Of a stretch of DNA of 64,000 nucleotides, positions 35,651 to 47,286 are shown piece after piece. This DNA comes from Acephala macrosclerotiorum (Eukaryota; Ascomycota; Leotiomycetes; Helotiales; Mollisiaceae): contig MU119312.1 of assembly GCA_014904845.1 (NCBI GenBank), forward strand, positions 62,001 through 126,000, given 5' to 3'. The notes under the pieces were generated by a model. The model searched no databases and was not told where the DNA came from. It saw only the letters and a program-made list of their open reading frames with translations. The translations under genes and the position numbers were made by a program. Every line of letters begins with the position of its first letter. Position 1 is the stretch's first letter.

Positions 35651-36646
35651 TTACACCCTTACTGTCTTTAGTAATCTATCCTCGACACCCTCCAAAGTAT
35701 AATGATGCGCCAGAACAGCTATGTTCTCAGCCTCTCCTTGGAACTGCTTGTCAGGATCAACCCCTGGACCAAACATCTGGGCTCCTGCACCTGGTCCCAT
35801 TGAACCCATCTGCTGTGCCATCTGGCTGGCAGCTACTTCTCATCAGCTAGATACTAAAACAATGTCCTTGATCAACTCACCGTTGTCACTTCCTAGCAGA
35901 TAGTTGAACACTGACTGCAAACCAAAAATACACAGGACATACCACGAGATGGACGACATCCACTGCGGGTCCATATCTCTCGTAGCCACGCCAGCTTGCA
36001 ACATGCTTTTGAACTTAATTGTCAAAGGGAAAGGCAATCGAACTGTAACCATCATCAGCATCACTTTCGAGCACCTCACTTCTCAAGACATACTGATCAC
36101 AAAACCACTGAAAAAAGCATTAATCCACCCCATAATCAATGTTTGCGGCACAATCATAGCCATATTCCCCTTCATCATCCCCATCATTCCCTCCATAGCC
36201 GCAGGGTCCGTCATCGGATTTGGTGCTCCTTGACCTTTCTTGTCTGGCTCCTTCAGGAATGCACCATTTTCAAATGCATTGACAAGATAGTCTTTTCGGA
36301 CTTGGAAGGAGGCCGGAGATATGGCATTGGCATTTGCGCGGAGGTTGATGCCTCGCATTAGGGATCGCTGTTCTCGGATCGTGGGGAGGTCTTGCTTCTT
36401 GGGCGCTGAAGCCATCAAAACGGTTGCATAGTGGCGGAGGACTCCTGTCAAGATCTGCAGAGTCTCAGTTAGAGCTTTCTTGCTGTATTGAGAGGTAGGG
36501 CCGTACCATAACAAGAGTAATAGGAATCAGGATCCAGTAGCTATTCTGCAGTCAGCCCAGCACCTTCAATCACCATCGCCTGCGTCTGAATGAACTTACA
36601 ATAACTGGGGATCCCTATGGATCGTTTGAACAGGAATTTGCGCCAT
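35651..36646 (-). CDS. EMC3: ER membrane protein complex subunit 3
   Basis: Five exons: 36646-36600, 36540-36507, 36454-36094, 36042-35881 and 35835-35651. Phases close and give 262 residues (261 in human). The order matches the family: MAQIPVQTIHRDPQL, a first membrane helix YWILIPITLVMILTGVLRHY made by exons 2 and 3, SLMRGINLRANANAISPASF, the NPMTDPAAMEGMMGMMKGN stretch, then NAFFSGFVIIRLPFPLTIKF and WMSSISWYVLCIFGLQSV. Emc3 is the Oxa1-like insertase core of the EMC, which places helices of membrane proteins into the ER membrane. Exon 2 is only 34 bases. The gene shares a short divergent promoter with SPC2. Confidence 0.95.
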
Positions 36647-36845
36647 GGTTCAAGTAAAGTTCTTTGCGATGCTGTTCAAAACAAGAGGCTTTGTAACTGA
36701 AGCCTGACGTTCAAACGTTGAAGTGGCTTTCGCGCTAGTTCGGCTCGTTCCGAGCTCTGATCTAGACACGTTCCCCAAGCCTTTCCCACACGCGACATCC
36801 TCAAGTTCCTCCTCCCTCCAACTCTGAGACCACAAAACCGCAAAA
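36647..36845. promoter_or_regulatory. 199-bp bidirectional promoter, EMC3 / SPC2
   Basis: Only 199 bases lie between the start codons of two divergent ER genes, so the regulatory DNA must be shared or overlapping. Confidence 0.65.
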
Positions 36846-37632
36846 ATGGCTGTCTCAGCGGAGAAGATCTCGGTTTACTCAATAGCTGGTATGTTTTCAC
36901 AAGATTTTGGAACAAAAAAGCTGCAAAGCAGAAAGTCCAGCTTGAACACAGTAGCTAACAGCTCCCCCAGACCTCAAAAATACCTCCGACGACGCAATCC
37001 CCAACTACCTCAACTCCCTCGGCTTCAAGCAATCACACACCCTGATTGATACCCGCCTCGCCCTCGGCTACAGCGCCTTCGCAATCTGCGCCGCCTGTTT
37101 TTACTGGGACTACCAATTTGGCTTCGACAACACCAAATACTACACCGCGGCGGCCGTGGCCCTATACTCCCTCCTCAACGGCGCCCTTACATTCTGGATC
37201 TGGGCGGTAGAAAAAGGGACAGTTTATATCGGGACGAACAAGAATGGGGATAAGATTCAAGTAGCGACCAAGACGGAGAAGCATAAGCCGATTTATAATG
37301 TTACGGTTACGGTTACGGAGAAGGGTAGGAAGGTGAAGGAATTGAAGTTGAAGAAGCCGTTTACGGGGTGGTTTGATAAGAAGGGTCATCTTCATGTTTT
37401 GCCGTTTCAGCAGATGTTGGCGAGTAACGTTCCTGTGGTTGGAGCTGCGGATCCGACGAAGGTGGTGGAACCGAAGAAGAAGGTTGTTAAAGTTGAGGAT
37501 GAGAATAAGACGATGGACGAAAAGTGGGCGAGTTTGTTGGCTGAGAGTTCGGGGGTTAGTCTGGATGATTTGACTGGTGGGAAGACTGTGACGGGGTCGG
37601 TGAAGGGAAAGAAGAGGGGCAAGAAGGCTTGA
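36846..37632 (+). CDS. SPC2: Signal peptidase complex subunit 2
   Basis: Two exons, 36846-36888 and 36971-37632, 234 residues. The joined start reads MAVSAEKISVYSIADLKNTS. The SPC25 domain follows: AIPNYLNSLGFKQSHTLIDT, a first helix (ALGYSAFAICAACFYWDYQF), a second helix (AAVALYSLLNGALTFWIWAV) and the EKGTVYIG cytosolic part. The C-terminus is lysine-rich. Spc2 is a non-catalytic subunit of the signal peptidase complex in the ER membrane and helps contact with the Sec61 translocon. Confidence 0.93.
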
Positions 37633-38265
37633 TTGATACTAGGAAGCCTGTGTGGATTTGCTATTACGATGATATGGGTGCATCAAAAGTCATAAAGGCT
37701 GCGGCGTTCTGGCAATGGATTCCAATTGCTCTTTCCGTTGCAGGCCGTGAATATTCATGTCATTCATTTCAGAGAACGCCATCGCTATGCTACCAACACC
37801 GAGATGTCTATGCTCCCCAAACTCCCCAACCCCGCTCAGAAAGTCTGACATTCTCAGATTGCCAAATTTCGACTGAGATATTCTAATATCTGTCCTTCAA
37901 GCTCCTCGACTTTGGGCTTTCTAATACAAGAATGTCCATTTCCCCACACCTCTAGAGCTCGAAATTCCAACAGCAAAATGTCCGTCCTCCACAAGTCTAG
38001 AATGCCAACCAGAATGTCCACCCTCCTGCTGAACATCCACCCCAATCTGGCCGCAGCCCAGAGCTATACATTCCTTTCTATGGTACTTTTGGTGAGTCTA
38101 ATCTACATGCGTGTGTTTGTATGCGCAAAGTAAAAGCAAAAAGCAACCCCCAGCAACTCTATCTACTTCGCAGAATTGATGACCAAACTCCAAAGAGCAG
38201 AACCCTCCACATACTACACTGAATGACAGGTGGCCAGCTTCCACAGTGCACAACCATCCACGGCA
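37633..38265. other. Intergenic between convergent genes
   Basis: 3' flanks of SPC2 and MMS19. Between about 37930 and 38030 the motif AGAATGTCCA/AGAATGCCAA recurs several times, an irregular short repeat. No gene is seen. Confidence 0.5.
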
Positions 38266-41200
38266 TTACTCCAAAGGACGCGAGGCCAAATCCCAAAGTG
38301 CAGCAGCTTGGACAGCAAGTCGGCGAACGTCAGAACACTCGTCAGTTCGGGCGCGGCGGAGCTCCTCTTCAATTTCTTGTCTGTAAGGTCGGAGCTTGAC
38401 GAAATCGACATACTTGATCAGTATCTTCAAGGCCACAATAGCTGCGACTCGGCAATCGACACGCTCATAAGGGTGGTCCGGATCCAAGTCTTCGACAGCA
38501 CCGCTAGTCAGGTTGCGGACGACTGAATGGAGATGTTCCTCAATAGCAGGCGTGTTCTGCTTGATCAGTGCAGTCAAGGCTTTGATATACACCAACTTGG
38601 CGGGCGAATCAGCTTGAATAAGTGTGCCTTCGATGATGACAGGTAGCAAGGGGCCAGCGGTATCATCTTCGGTAAAGTCGCCTCCATTCTCCTGCATGTA
38701 GATGCTTGCGTCGATGTGCTTGATGAGCCCAGCAAGCGCAATGAGGTAGTTCGGCTTGTGAGCAGCATCAAAACTAGCGCCGTACCATTTCATACGCAGT
38801 CTCGGAACGATGTTGGCGACGGCCCAGCTGGGAGTCACACTGCGGATGTTACAGAAGTTCTCTCTCGTCAAGATTGTTGAAGGCTCGAGTAGAGTTCCGT
38901 ACAATCTTGCCATGATCATGCCGAAGCGAGGATAAGGTTGGTTTTCCAGGCACTTCATCATGAGGCTAAGACATTTGTTGGAGGTTGGAATGTCGAACAT
39001 AGCTAGGGATGCTGCACAGAAGTGGGACACAACCGGGAGCACATTTCCACGCTTTGTTTGCTCCATAGGATGTTCAGCATCTAGTGCTGCATCCACGTAC
39101 AGTGTGAGGATTTCAAGGGGAGATCGCGTCCCCGGGACCTCCTCCCGTGCAACGTTGAACTTATTAATGCATAGTTGCATGTACCACAACATGCTTCTGC
39201 GTGCAAGATCAGAGTACCAGGAAGTATATGGAGTGTGCGCATCTCCTGGCGCAGCTTCGATATCGTAGCCTATGTATGCCTTCATCATGAAGATGCAGGC
39301 TTCTCGTATATCGATCCGAAGCAATGCTTGGTCCTACCAAAGTGTCAGCAGAGAATCTAGTGTTTAACGCGTACTTTACATACCTTGCGATGAGTACCAG
39401 CAATCATGTACATTGCTAGTACATTGGCAAGGCACTTTTCTTGAGGACCCAAACGGACATCTGCCTGCCAGTGGTCCAGCATATGCATGTCACATTCTGG
39501 GTTTCCTTGGGTGAACAGACTTGAAAGGGCGCTGGCAGCGTGCTCCTCAACATTCCTGTTCCATCTTAGAAGGAAATTATTGGCATCGGTGGTCAACTTC
39601 GAGCGCAGTATGGTCAAAGTAACCTTGCCAACAAGTGCTACCAATTTGTCAGTAGTTGAGGGATTGGCGTCATGTACACGGATAGCCGTGAACCACTGGT
39701 GCTCTTCTGTGTACGGGTTAGGCTCGTGTCGCTGTTGTTCAGGGTCTAACATCTCGAACAATTTCATAACCAGATAGGTATATGGTCCGATATCTGGGTT
39801 GGCCGGCTTCGGTTCGATCGAAAGTGGAGAAGCCCGCGCCTTGTCTAAAGCTTTCTCAAATTTGCCAAGAGCCTCGTAGATGGTCAAGACTAAAGCATAG
39901 GCGTAGTCCAACTGCTTTTCAAGCGTGACGACCTCGTCCAATTTAAGAAGCAGCTTGTGGACGAGGGCATCGAAGTTCCGATGCCAATAGCCGCTTGCTT
40001 GTTCGCGCTCACCCACAGCTACCAGCTCCTTCTGACAAACTTCGTTACACGCAATATCGGCCAATTCTTGCAGGATTTTCATACTGTCCTCGATCTTCTT
40101 ATCACAGTCGTCTGCAGATTCATGTTCGTAATTGATTTGGCTCGGGAGATTATTGAATGCGGTGGGGAGGATGGCATTCGCGAATACCGAGGGATTGTTG
40201 GAAGTGATTTTTTGAAGGACACTGGCGCATTGCAATCGAGTATCCTCGTGGACCGTGCTTGAGTGAACCTGCACGATGGACTTGACGACTCTTGCTTTGG
40301 TCAATTCCGGGTAAAAATCCGGGAGATCGATAAGCATGGCTAAACCTTCGACAGCAGTTTTAACCAAGAGGTCCTCTTGTTTTGACGAGCTGAGATAGAG
40401 CTCTGGGACCTCGACGCTGGCCTTGTTACCTCCCTTCCATTCTTCAGTCCCAAGTTGTAGACCTTCGTCGTACATGAAGTTGATTTTGTCATGTACTTCA
40501 TCGAGTGTAGAGACCACGAGAGCAACTTTTGGGTCACTCGAGGTATGTGGGTATTTCTTGGACATCTCAACATGCGCCCTGACTATTTCGTTGAGGGAGA
40601 TTAGAAGATACGCCTTGTCCTTTGTCAAGGAGAGATCTTGCCACTTGAGGTTCATCGTCGGAATAGTTCCCTTTGTAATGTACCAGAGAGCGTGCAAGCT
40701 GCTCGTAGCAAGCGCATGGAATACCTGACCATTGGGAATGAGCCACTGCAAGGAGTCCTGGGTTTTGGCGTGACATTCATTCCCAATTTGGGTGATGTAG
40801 CGGATTAGGAGAGTCTTTACGTCGCTCCAATCGTCCTTTTCGCTGGCAAGAGTCTTGGCAATTTCGTGTAGGATGTCCAATGAAGCTTGAACGATTTCAC
40901 GATCACTGCCTTGCCAGATCTCGAACTTGAGGCCATCCCACAGCTTTGATGCCCATTTATTGGCGATAGCATCTTTATACTTTGGTACGCAGCTTCGCAT
41001 CATGGCTAAAGTCTTCTTCTGCTTAGGGTCAGTCATGGTCCGAATCATAAGGAAGCAACTTTCTTACCTTGCTATCATCAACCTGCTGAGAATCCAGGTT
41101 TCCTAACAGTTGCTCGAATGCAAAGTCTGCATACATTGGATGGCAAGTGATGCACTCTTCGAGTGCTTCTGACAGGTCCTGCATTGTGGTCATGCCCGGC

Positions 41201-42067
41201 TTCTGGGAAAAGTTTCGGGAGACATCCACGGGGAAGAACCTATAGAACGATGTGAAAACACGTTCTGCAAGCCTCTTGGACTCCAGCTCTAGAGCCCATG
41301 TTTTCGTCAATTTGACATAAAGCGGGAAGAGTATGCCCAAGCATTGTGGCGTCTTCTCGAATTGCGCCATGTTCAGAAGGCCGTCAACAAATTTGACCAC
41401 ACCAGGACGACTGCTGAAGCGGAGTTCGTACTGGGTGAAAAGATTGGTTACCAGCGAAAGAAGGTTTGTCCTTGTCACCGTCTTCAGATCTTTGTAGGTC
41501 ATCTTGTCCCCAAGAGCGAAGACAGCTGTGATGATGTCAACAGCATTCTCTGCCATAAAGTTATCCCACGATGATATGATCTTTATGGAGTCAACAACCT
41601 CGTCGAGGCCTGCACGGAGAGTTGGTTCATCCGATTCGTTCTTGACTCTATGGCAAAGCCATCTTAGAATGAGTTCCTCTAGACAGAATTAGCCTTGTTA
41701 TCACCTTCTCGGAGTCTGACTCACTGTCAGACTTGAGGACTGGGAGGCCCTGGTTCAAAAGTGCCTTGAAAAAGGGAGGCAGAAAGGATAATGCTATCAT
41801 GCAAATTAGCTTGGTGAAGTAGTCTCGGTGGGACAGACTTACCTCTGGCAATGCCGACAAGGTCTTGGTCATTCTCAACGTATGGTCGCATTTCTTGAAA
41901 TAGTTCAACGAACTTGAATGCACCAAGCTCGATGTCTGAATATCCTTAGCCATGTTTCTTGGTATAAAATTGTGTGCCTTACCCTCCACATAGCCAGAAA
42001 CGAATTCACGCTCGTCTAGATCCTCTGGCTGATCGAGCCATTGCTCGAAGGGTTGTCGGTCAGGCAT
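38266..42067 (-). CDS. MMS19: MMS19 / Met18, cytosolic iron-sulfur targeting factor
   Basis: Six exons: 42067-41983, 41935-41843, 41793-41725, 41678-41068, 41018-39384 and 39333-38266. All close in phase and give about 1186 residues. The protein is a long helical (HEAT-repeat) chain. The best signature is FVDGLLNMAQFEKTPQCLGI followed by FYRFFPVDVSR and GMTTMQDLSEALEECI, which lines up with the 'CYFPIDF..REDLxxxLRxxLAST' part of human MMS19. The C-terminal part ends in SDVRRLAVQAAALWDLASRP, like the final repeats of the family. MMS19 joins CIAO1 and CIAO2B to load Fe-S clusters on helicases and DNA polymerases, hence its links to DNA repair and transcription. The small 5' exons, including the 46-base intron 41724-41679, are the least certain part. 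Confidence 0.85.
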
Positions 42068-43256
42068 TTTGTCGTCGGCTCGTGAGAGCTACTCGTGGAA
42101 GGAGGGGCCCTGAGAAGGAAGAAGTTAGAGAAGGTGCGTAACTAATTAATTCTGCAAAACGACCTGGCAGATCTATGACTTGGCGAGACTGTGTACCCAA
42201 GGCCAAGACCAAGGGCACAGGAGATGTGAAAGTTGGGGACGATCGCGGGGTAGTGGGGTAGCTCCAGAGGCGCAATCCCTGGTGCATGGCAAAGGGAGTA
42301 TTGCTAAGCTATATCTCGAACAATAGAGCTATCAAGAAGAAGAACCACTTGCCTTGGGTTGACTTGTGGACGTAAAGAGCGAGTAACCTTTACAAGGAGA
42401 CCTAAGACGGTCGAGAGCTCGACACCCGCTCAAGATTAGTCTTCTTGGAGTTCCAGAAAGTGTGGAAGTAATGGTATGAAGAATAATAGACAGGCAATCA
42501 AGAGCCAAGAAACAAGGTGCCCCAGTCACCAAAGCCTGCAGTCTTAGAGTTGTCGTGGAGAAGACGTTGCATAGGATCGAACCGTTGAAAAGTACAAGAA
42601 TCTGTTAACGAGGATAGAATTAGTATTGCCAGGCGGTGACAGTAGCTCCGGGTTTAAGCAAAGGTCGGATATAAAAAGGGGCGGATCTCGGCTATCTGGT
42701 ATCCGGCCCCGAGATCTGAAGTCTTGTTCCGGACATATCTCTCACAGGGATCACTATTCAGAAAATGAAATAGTCTCTATAAGGTTTGGCATAACAAAAA
42801 CTTTTACGTGTCCAATTCAAATTTTTACCTATAACTTTAGCATTTCTTACAAAGGTTAACGGGATACATATCAATAAAATACAATTATATAGAATGTTTG
42901 CTTAGTGCAAACAATTGTATATTCCTATTGCATAAGTCCACTTCTAGGCTATATCTCAGTTCATTTTGCACATCATCTTTTTTACGCTGGACAAAATAAG
43001 ATTCATCCTTCGTTTAGATTATACTTGACCCAATGCTTTTAAACAAATGGTGAGGATGTCTCGGGAGCGCGGGGTTAAAAGCACCGGTTCGAAACCCCAC
43101 CCCCCTCCATCCGATAAGCGATAAGACCCTTTGAAAAATATTTGCGTTTTCATGACCCAGTCTGCACAAACATTGTTTGCTATACCTTCACACAACTGCT
43201 ACTCTTCATAAGCATCAACCTTTCTTGTATGCATTGTATTGCTCTGCAATAGCACA
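42068..43256. other. Intergenic, partly AT-rich
   Basis: Shared upstream region of MMS19 and MTD1 (divergent, 1.2 kb). Bases about 42790-43010 are clearly more AT-rich than the surroundings and hold a small hairpin (GTTTGC, loop TTAGT, GCAAAC). This could be a worn transposon end, but nothing is diagnostic. Confidence 0.45.
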
Positions 43257-44943
43257 ATGGCGTCAATTCAGCAGTCGAATGCTCCGAAGCTTCCAAACGC
43301 CACTCCCGAGTCACAATGCAAGGTTGTTACTGCTCCCACGATTGCGAAGAGTCTGCTCGCAGAGGTCGCAAAGGGTCTGGGGCTTCTCGATTATAAGCCG
43401 AAGTTGGTTGGAATTCTGGCAAATGAGGATGAGCATGCGAAGACATATGCCGAGTACTCTGCGAAGACCTGTAAGGAGAAGTAAGTATAACCAGCACGTA
43501 GACCGGCTTCGCAGACAGAATTTTAACCTGCTTGCTTTCCCAATGCCTCGTACGCTCCTGGGCCGGGTTACTCGAGTCATGGCCTTGTTGGCCAAGCTTC
43601 CCAAGTACAAGTTCAGTGTGGGCCGCTCGAAAGAAGTCTATGGAAGCTAGGAATGTTGTCTAAAAGCACAAACCCGGGAGCTGTGTCGAGTTGTACTGCA
43701 ATTTGCCCTTTTCAATCAAGATTACTACGTTATTACGGATTTGTTGCGCTCAGTTACTGACACCATCTGTAGTGGCTTCAACTTCGACCTCCGAATTGTC
43801 TCGAAAGCAGATATCGAAGAATCCATTCTCACAGCGAACACAGACAAAAGTGTCCACGGCATAATTGTCTATTACCCCATCTTTCCGAGCCCTCGACAAG
43901 ATCAATACATTCAACAATTAGTAGCATTAGAGAAGGATGTCGAAGGCCTGAGCCACAAGTATATCTTCAACATGTACCAGAATATCCGATTCCTCGATAT
44001 ACCCATGTGTGGCCAGAAGTCGATTCTTCCTTGCACACCTCTAGCAGTCGTCAAGATTCTCGAGTATCTACAAGTTTACAATACGATCATTCCCTACGGA
44101 AATCGTTTATTTGGAAAGACAATCACAGTCATCAATCGTTCTGAAGTTGTTGGTCGTCCGTTGGCTGCGCTTCTTGCCAATGACGGCGCGAAGGTCTACT
44201 CTGTCGACTTAGACGGCGTCCAGATCTTCACACGCGGTCGAGGAATCAAGAAACACAAACATGAAGTCACTGAAACAGACATGAAATTGGAGGACTGCCT
44301 ACCACTCAGCGATGTGGTCATCTCAGGCGTGCCAAGCAAGTTATACAAGGTGGATGTGTCCAAGCTTAGAGATGGGGCAATCTGTGTCAACTTCTCTAGT
44401 GACAAAAACTTTGAGGCTGTGGCTGTGAAGGAGCATGCTAGCATATACGTCCCGACCATTGGAAAGGTGACTATCGCGGTGTTGCTGAGAAACTTACTTG
44501 TAAGTCACCTCGGCTAGACTGGAGATGCACAGATTGCTGGACGTCAAGCACTAACAATTTTCCAGAGACTCTGCCACAATCGCGATATGAGGGAATCATA
44601 CAAACACATTGCTAGACAAGCGCGAAGATCGATTGACGTCTGCGCTCTCCACGGTGTCCGGATTGAGGCAGCAGAGTCGATCGTTGAGAAATTGACTGCT
44701 GCCGGCTACTTGAGTGCATCGGACGAGTCAGCGGTGCCAGCAGCTGCCGTTGCTCCTACAAATTCGGAACAAACGCCGGAGAACAAGGAAGAGACAGAAC
44801 GATCGGCAGCGCAACTAGAGGCTCTCTGGGAACAGTTGCCAGAACTTACAATCAAGGAACAAACTGCAAAGCAGGAAGAGTTGGATAAGCTATTACTTGC
44901 CCTTGATGAGAGCTTCGGGAGGAAAAATGGAACTTCTTTGTAA
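43257..44943 (+). CDS. MTD1: Methylenetetrahydrofolate dehydrogenase (NAD+), with C-terminal extension
   Basis: Three exons: 43257-43480, 43773-44499 and 44566-44943, in phase, 442 residues. Residues 1-319 are a complete Mtd1-type enzyme: KLVGILANEDEHAKTYAEYS at the N-terminus, HGIIVYYPIFPSPRQDQYIQ, then KTITVINRSEVVGRPLAALL, the NAD-binding fold with the S-E-V-V-G-R-P-L signature, and PTIGKVTIAVLLRNLL at the usual end. It oxidises 5,10-methylene-THF in the cytosol. The last exon adds about 123 residues (RESYKHIARQARRSIDVCAL, then an acidic, Glu/Gln-rich coiled region) that I do not know from this enzyme. The first intron is long for this genome, 292 bases. The start at 43257 is the ATG giving MASIQQ. 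Confidence 0.88.
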
Positions 44944-46251
44944 CATGGCGTTGGAAATGCGGCACTGGTTCCAGGTGATTTTATTCTGGTGATTCTGCCT
45001 AGATATTGGAAAGAAGCATGCAAGGTAAAACTGTTGATACAGGAGGTCGTCTGAATTTGGAGTGGCGGCGTACTGAACTAGATTCTCAAAATACCCCAAA
45101 AGTCTTGATACGAATATAGATGAATGTATGCGCATTCTCTACAATCTGGTTTGATAATTGTTATGCCTGAATGCTTCTGAATGATTCGAATTACCCCACG
45201 ATTTTCAGCAGACAAGTAAGAGCATTATCTTCCACATCACTTGAGAATTCTGTACCACTAAAGCTCACAGTGGCTTATGTAAGGAAGGAACAGGCATCTG
45301 TGCGGCCCTAGTTCACTCTGTGGGACATTGCGAATGGCTATTTTGGGAAAGAGAGGGGAGGGGTTGAGTGTTTAGCGCCGTTGCTGAAGCCGAGAGGTAG
45401 ATCGCAACTCTTCCCCAATCTTCACTTGAACACTTTAATCAATCAACATCGGAGACTGCCAACGGAAATCATCAATACTTTAGGTAAGTTAGGTCTGCCC
45501 CTAATATCCGATCTTGATCACTTTTCTCCTTTGGCGATATCCCTTAATTGGTAAGTGTATCCTGCTTACCCCGCGCTTCACCTAGATCGCGTCTCCAACG
45601 CCCCTTGGGGCTCGACCTGCCGACTGCGGTCCGCAGTATCATGGGACAGTTTTGTGAGTATCCCAACCTGCTCTTTCTTTAATCTTGAATGCGAACCCTG
45701 CTGACGTGACATCTAGGCCAAATCCATCGTACTACATAAGCTGAATTACCACTGCGGCGACGGTTATCAGTAGGGTGAAGTTAGGCCGTCTCGGTGCACC
45801 GCTGAGTGTACCACAACACCATCTCCATCGCCGTCTCTTCCGCGAATTCGTTCGCGCTTCTTCGTGTGTCTTCAGTCTTCACCACTCAACGTTCGTACTG
45901 TCCTTTCAGTCGTCCGACCGAGCAACGTCATTGAATCTCACGATACCCCTCAATACAAGAGAGGTGTTGAATAAGCAAGTCATTCCTCATGTGAGGAGAG
46001 GTCAGTATGTCATTTGTTGGCTGAAGGGAAGGAGATTGCTAACGAGGTGTAGATCTTGCCGGCTTCCCTCATCCACATTGTTCTATCAACTAGAGGCTGT
46101 TCACCTTGGCATTATTCTGGATTATTGTGGCTAAGTACGCTTCCAGGAAGCGGTCTCTCTGGCGAGCTACACGCTCTGCCCGGCGTTAGGGGGGATTCTT
46201 ACCACCTCTGTTCGTCCAGACAGGACGGGGAGATTGAAAACGATTGACCAC
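44944..46251. other. Intergenic, upstream part of the decayed RRM locus
   Basis: No intact gene is seen. The part from about 45400 to 46250 may hold the 5' end of the broken RRM gene, including an ATG at 45641 just ahead of a GTGAGT, but I cannot align it with confidence. Confidence 0.4.
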
Positions 46252-47286
46252 CATCAACGCCATGAACAATATCGAGTTCGATGGCCGTACCATTCGTGTT
46301 GACAAGGCTAGGGATTTGGCTCTCTGGATCTCGTACGAAGGAAAGACACGACACTGTGTATGGGAACTCCGAGGGTCGAAACATGGGCTATGTCCATCTC
46401 AAGGACAAATCAGCTAGAGATAATCACCAGCGAGCATTCGAGAACGCATAACCTGACTCTCACCCTCCCAGGAGGATATGAGGAGGATACCGGTCACCGG
46501 TCACGTCCTGAGACGGCTACCAGTTCAGGCTTACCCCCGAGTGTCTAGGGTGTAATGTTGACTATGGTAAGCCTTCACTCTTCCTATTTGCTATGCTCAA
46601 ATAGTAACCTGAGATAGGCTGTGGTGACCGTGGTGGATATGGCGGCCAACAAGGTGGTGCCTTTTGCTTGGGCTCTTTGCGATGATATCCTACGGAGACC
46701 TCTCAGGTTCCAGGCCTCTTCTTCACCCATCGATCGATCATCCTCTGTCTTTGCCTTCGCCCCAAGTCGTTTCCATTGCTCAATACAACCGACTGATTTA
46801 TCTTGCTGGCTATTGAGTGAGTTCTTCTTCCTTGGCAAGCTTCTAACTTCCATATTCCTCTTTACTGTCTTCTAAACTGACCAGAGATAAGCTACTCCGC
46901 AGATGGTGGTGGAGACCAGAACCCATCGAGATGTACAATATGCAATCCGCAGACGCATCTTTTCGGGTACCGTCGACATTACTATTGACCGCCAAACACC
47001 CGCAGAGTTGGCAATAACAGTGAGCTTCAACAGGGCATGCTGGTGGTGGTGAGTGATCCTTTTTTGGGAACCTGACTGCTCGCACACTGTGTCTGCCATT
47101 CAACAGTACTTACCAAAGACAGGTTCCTTCGCACACTGGCAAAAGTACGGCGATAGACAGTGGACACACGAGTATGATACACGTAATGCTTAGGGCACCG
47201 CTGCGTGCCAGCACGGTGACTCCACACCCGGAGATGGTGGCGGATATGGCGGCGGTGATCAACAACAGGGCCGCGGCCGTTGGTAG
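46252..47286 (+). pseudogene. Remnant of a glycine-rich RRM RNA-binding protein
   Basis: Bases 46253-46310 read TINAMNNIEFDGRTIRVDKA, the C-terminal end of an RRM as in GRP/RBP1-type glycine-rich RNA-binding proteins. Scattered glycine-rich pieces follow in changing frames: GCGDRGGYGGQQGGA at about 46618-46662, a DGGGDQ piece near 46902, and GDGGGYGGGDQQQGRGRW with a stop at 47284-47286, a plausible original C-terminus. No frame stays open between them and no start is visible. The intact gene would have RNP1 and RNP2 motifs and bind RNA or act as a chaperone. Related pieces occur at 61262-62420. Confidence 0.6.

Noticed and set aside
36083..36514. Unspliced EMC3 frame starting LLWYGPTSQYS
   Set aside because: That stretch is intron sequence (36506-36455). 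Removing it gives the conserved LVMILTGVLRHY join.
41648..42067. Unspliced 139-codon frame at the MMS19 start
   Set aside because: It runs through three introns; only the spliced version matches the family length and order.
43050..43115. tRNA-like GGTTCGAAACCCC segment
   Set aside because: The T-arm stem pairs at only two or three positions and no matching acceptor or anticodon arm can be folded.
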